Assembly (NCBI GenBank): GCA_964019425.1
Contig: OZ025792.1
Location: forward strand, 558,001-622,000
DNA from: Flectonema sp. DT1601
Taxonomy: Eukaryota > Euglenozoa > Diplonemea > Diplonemida > Diplonemidae
Length of the DNA stretch: 64,000 nucleotides
Direction of reading: 5' to 3'
Every line of letters starts with the position of its first letter. Position 1 is the first letter of the stretch. Below, piece by piece: positions 62,867 through 64,000 of this stretch. The translations under genes were made by a program, and so were the position numbers. The notes under the pieces are model-generated. The model had not been told where the DNA came from. It was given only the letters and a program-made list of their open reading frames with translations, and did no database searches.

Positions 62867-63075
62867 TTTATTTATTTGTGTGTTCTTAGCCTCTTTATGG
62901 AAATCCTTCCATTTTCCCTTCCCCCCAGTCTTAACGTAGGGGAGTCTACCAGGTGCCTACCCTGGACGCCCTTCGGGCGCGGGATTTGAACTAATTGCGT
63001 GTACGGGCGCGATGGGTTATTGCAGTGGCAGGGGGTCGAACCAGCGATCACCCAGCCCCTGGGATATCGCAACTT
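62867..63075 (-). mobile_element. tRNA-derived SINE (Gly-like), right-arm copy
   Basis: Reverse complement of 39759-39995; starts with the TTTATTTATTTATTT tail and ends GGGATATCGCAA. Box B appears as GGGGTCGAACCAGC on the plus strand. Confidence 0.7.
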
Positions 63076-63118
63076 TTTATTATTATTACTTTTCTGCAAT
63101 TTTTATTTATAAATAAGT

Positions 63119-63183
63119 TTTCGAAAAGGTGGGAAGTAACGGACTGGGAGCTTTTGGCTCCTGCCCTATTCCCGATGTAAACT

Positions 63184-63217
<34 letters not shown>

Positions 63218-63400
63218 GGCCCAAAGGGCGACAATGAAAGATGCTGACCAAGGAATAATATTCAAATGAATTTTCGTTTCAAAGAAACAAACAGGATTAA
63301 GGGAGAGGCAGAAAAAAAAAAAAAAATAATATGAAGAGGAAATAATCAAACATGAAAAAAAAAAATAAAATAAAAATAAATAAATAAACGTTATATATAA
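63119..63400 (+). repeat. H repeat, right-arm copy
   Basis: TTCGAAAAGGTGGGAAGTAA head with GGAGC/GCTCC and GCCC-AAA-GGGC hairpins and a long T-tract ending AACAG; partner of 39472-39711. Confidence 0.8.
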
Positions 63401-64000
63401 GCAATTTCTTTTTTTTTTCGCAATTTTTTATTTATTTATTACTTTTCTGTCCCAACGGGACGACAAATGAAAAATGTCCTCCCTTAGCTGAAAATGCACA
63501 CTGCACCCTGTTTTATCAAGTCCTTTGTCTTTGTTTTTCTGAAAGATATCTGTAGTTGTTGTTATATTAATATGCTAGCACGAAAACGACGGCTAGGTTT
63601 ATGATGATTGGATATGTGGCTTAGGTTATCTGTTTGTTACATTTGGAAGTATTTTACAACAGGTTTATCGAACCTGTATCTGCAATGTGTGCGACCCTGG
63701 GATGGGAATATAGGAATTTAGTTATATTAATAAGGTTATCGTTCATTATTTCCAATAAAATAGAAATGTGGGAAGAACTATGGGATGGCGGAACGCAGCC
63801 CCCCCCCCCAACCCCCCCCAAGGGGGGGGAGCCACTAATAAAGGCCAACCTCCTGAAAAAGAATCAAGAAAAAACAAAAATGCCCTCACCCAGGGTCGAA
63901 CTGGACGGTTTACAGCCATTTTGGGTTTTGTAAAGAATGGTTAGTTCTGAAACTATTTGTGTAGGAAAGACCCTTTACCCAAAAAGAAATGAAATCAAAG
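63401..64000. other. outer right arm, no gene
   Basis: Mirror of 38826-39470. It contains TCCCAACGGGACGACAAATG, found also upstream of the 2A LINE at about 16690, a poly-C/poly-G stretch near 63801-63831, and a tRNA-Tyr-like T-arm segment (GGTCGAACTGGACGG with TTTACAG) near 63893-63916. No coding frame supported. Confidence 0.45.

Larger units (their letters stand above)
52681..64000. repeat. right arm of the giant inverted repeat (continues beyond window)
   Basis: Reverse-complement partner of 38826-52340. Similarity is still strong at base 64000 (GACCCTTTACCCAAAAAGAA pairs with about 38840), so the outer end is not in the window. It uniquely contains YR element 2 (58941-62866). Confidence 0.85.

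Overview
This looks like nuclear DNA of a repeat-rich eukaryote. The evidence is a eukaryote-type large-subunit rRNA fragment, piggyBac and hAT transposons, tRNA-derived SINEs, two non-LTR retrotransposon lineages and two tyrosine-recombinase (YR) retroelements of Ngaro/VIPER layout. A 2A-bearing LINE, VIPER-like YR elements and an RHS-like NTPase recall Euglenozoa, but that is a weak inference. Few or no ordinary host genes are present; almost everything is mobile or repetitive, often nested.

Layout. 1-2.12 kb: minus-strand, probably multi-exon gene, possibly hAT-like, running off the left edge. 2.46-5.45 kb: LINE scrap, then a structured repeat called H here, a TATA-flanked TIR element carrying a Cys-rich gene, and the start of a hairpin array. 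5.45-8.1 kb: AAATAAAGGGG-type repeats, a 153-bp tandem repeat, then no recognisable gene. 8.1-10 kb: RHS/Crinkler-like NTPase gene (minus). 10.65-12.2 kb: hAT scrap, H repeat, repeat J. 12.65-16.67 kb: YR retroelement 1 (minus). 16.7-22.7 kb: a LINE whose two ORFs share one frame, separated by a single UGA-CUA stop and followed by a 2A peptide. 22.7-24.7 kb: more J copies and a SINE. 24.7-34.4 kb: H repeats, hairpin arrays, a TIR element carrying an antisense LSU rRNA fragment, a second Cys-rich TIR element, a fold-back element and piggyBac copy 1. 34.4-38.2 kb: duplicated non-coding DNA and a 32-bp minisatellite with a 762-bp higher-order period. 38.8-64 kb: a very large inverted repeat, centred near 52.5 kb, containing two head-to-head copies of a second LINE (restriction-like endonuclease type) plus SINEs and structured repeats. 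The left arm alone holds a 5.75-kb array/piggyBac block and a 0.44-kb H unit; the right arm alone holds YR element 2.

How it fits together. Autonomous machinery comes from the two LINEs and the two YR elements. The H repeat, its linker and its hairpin arrays appear non-autonomous and have repeatedly landed in LINE sequence. Their TATATA linker site has in turn been hit by three TIR elements, and the arrays by two piggyBac elements. The most unusual signals are the readthrough-plus-2A LINE, the hairpin arrays with paired substitutions, the LSU rRNA fragment inside a TIR element, and the giant inverted repeat. All family calls are from reading motifs by eye; no database search was run.
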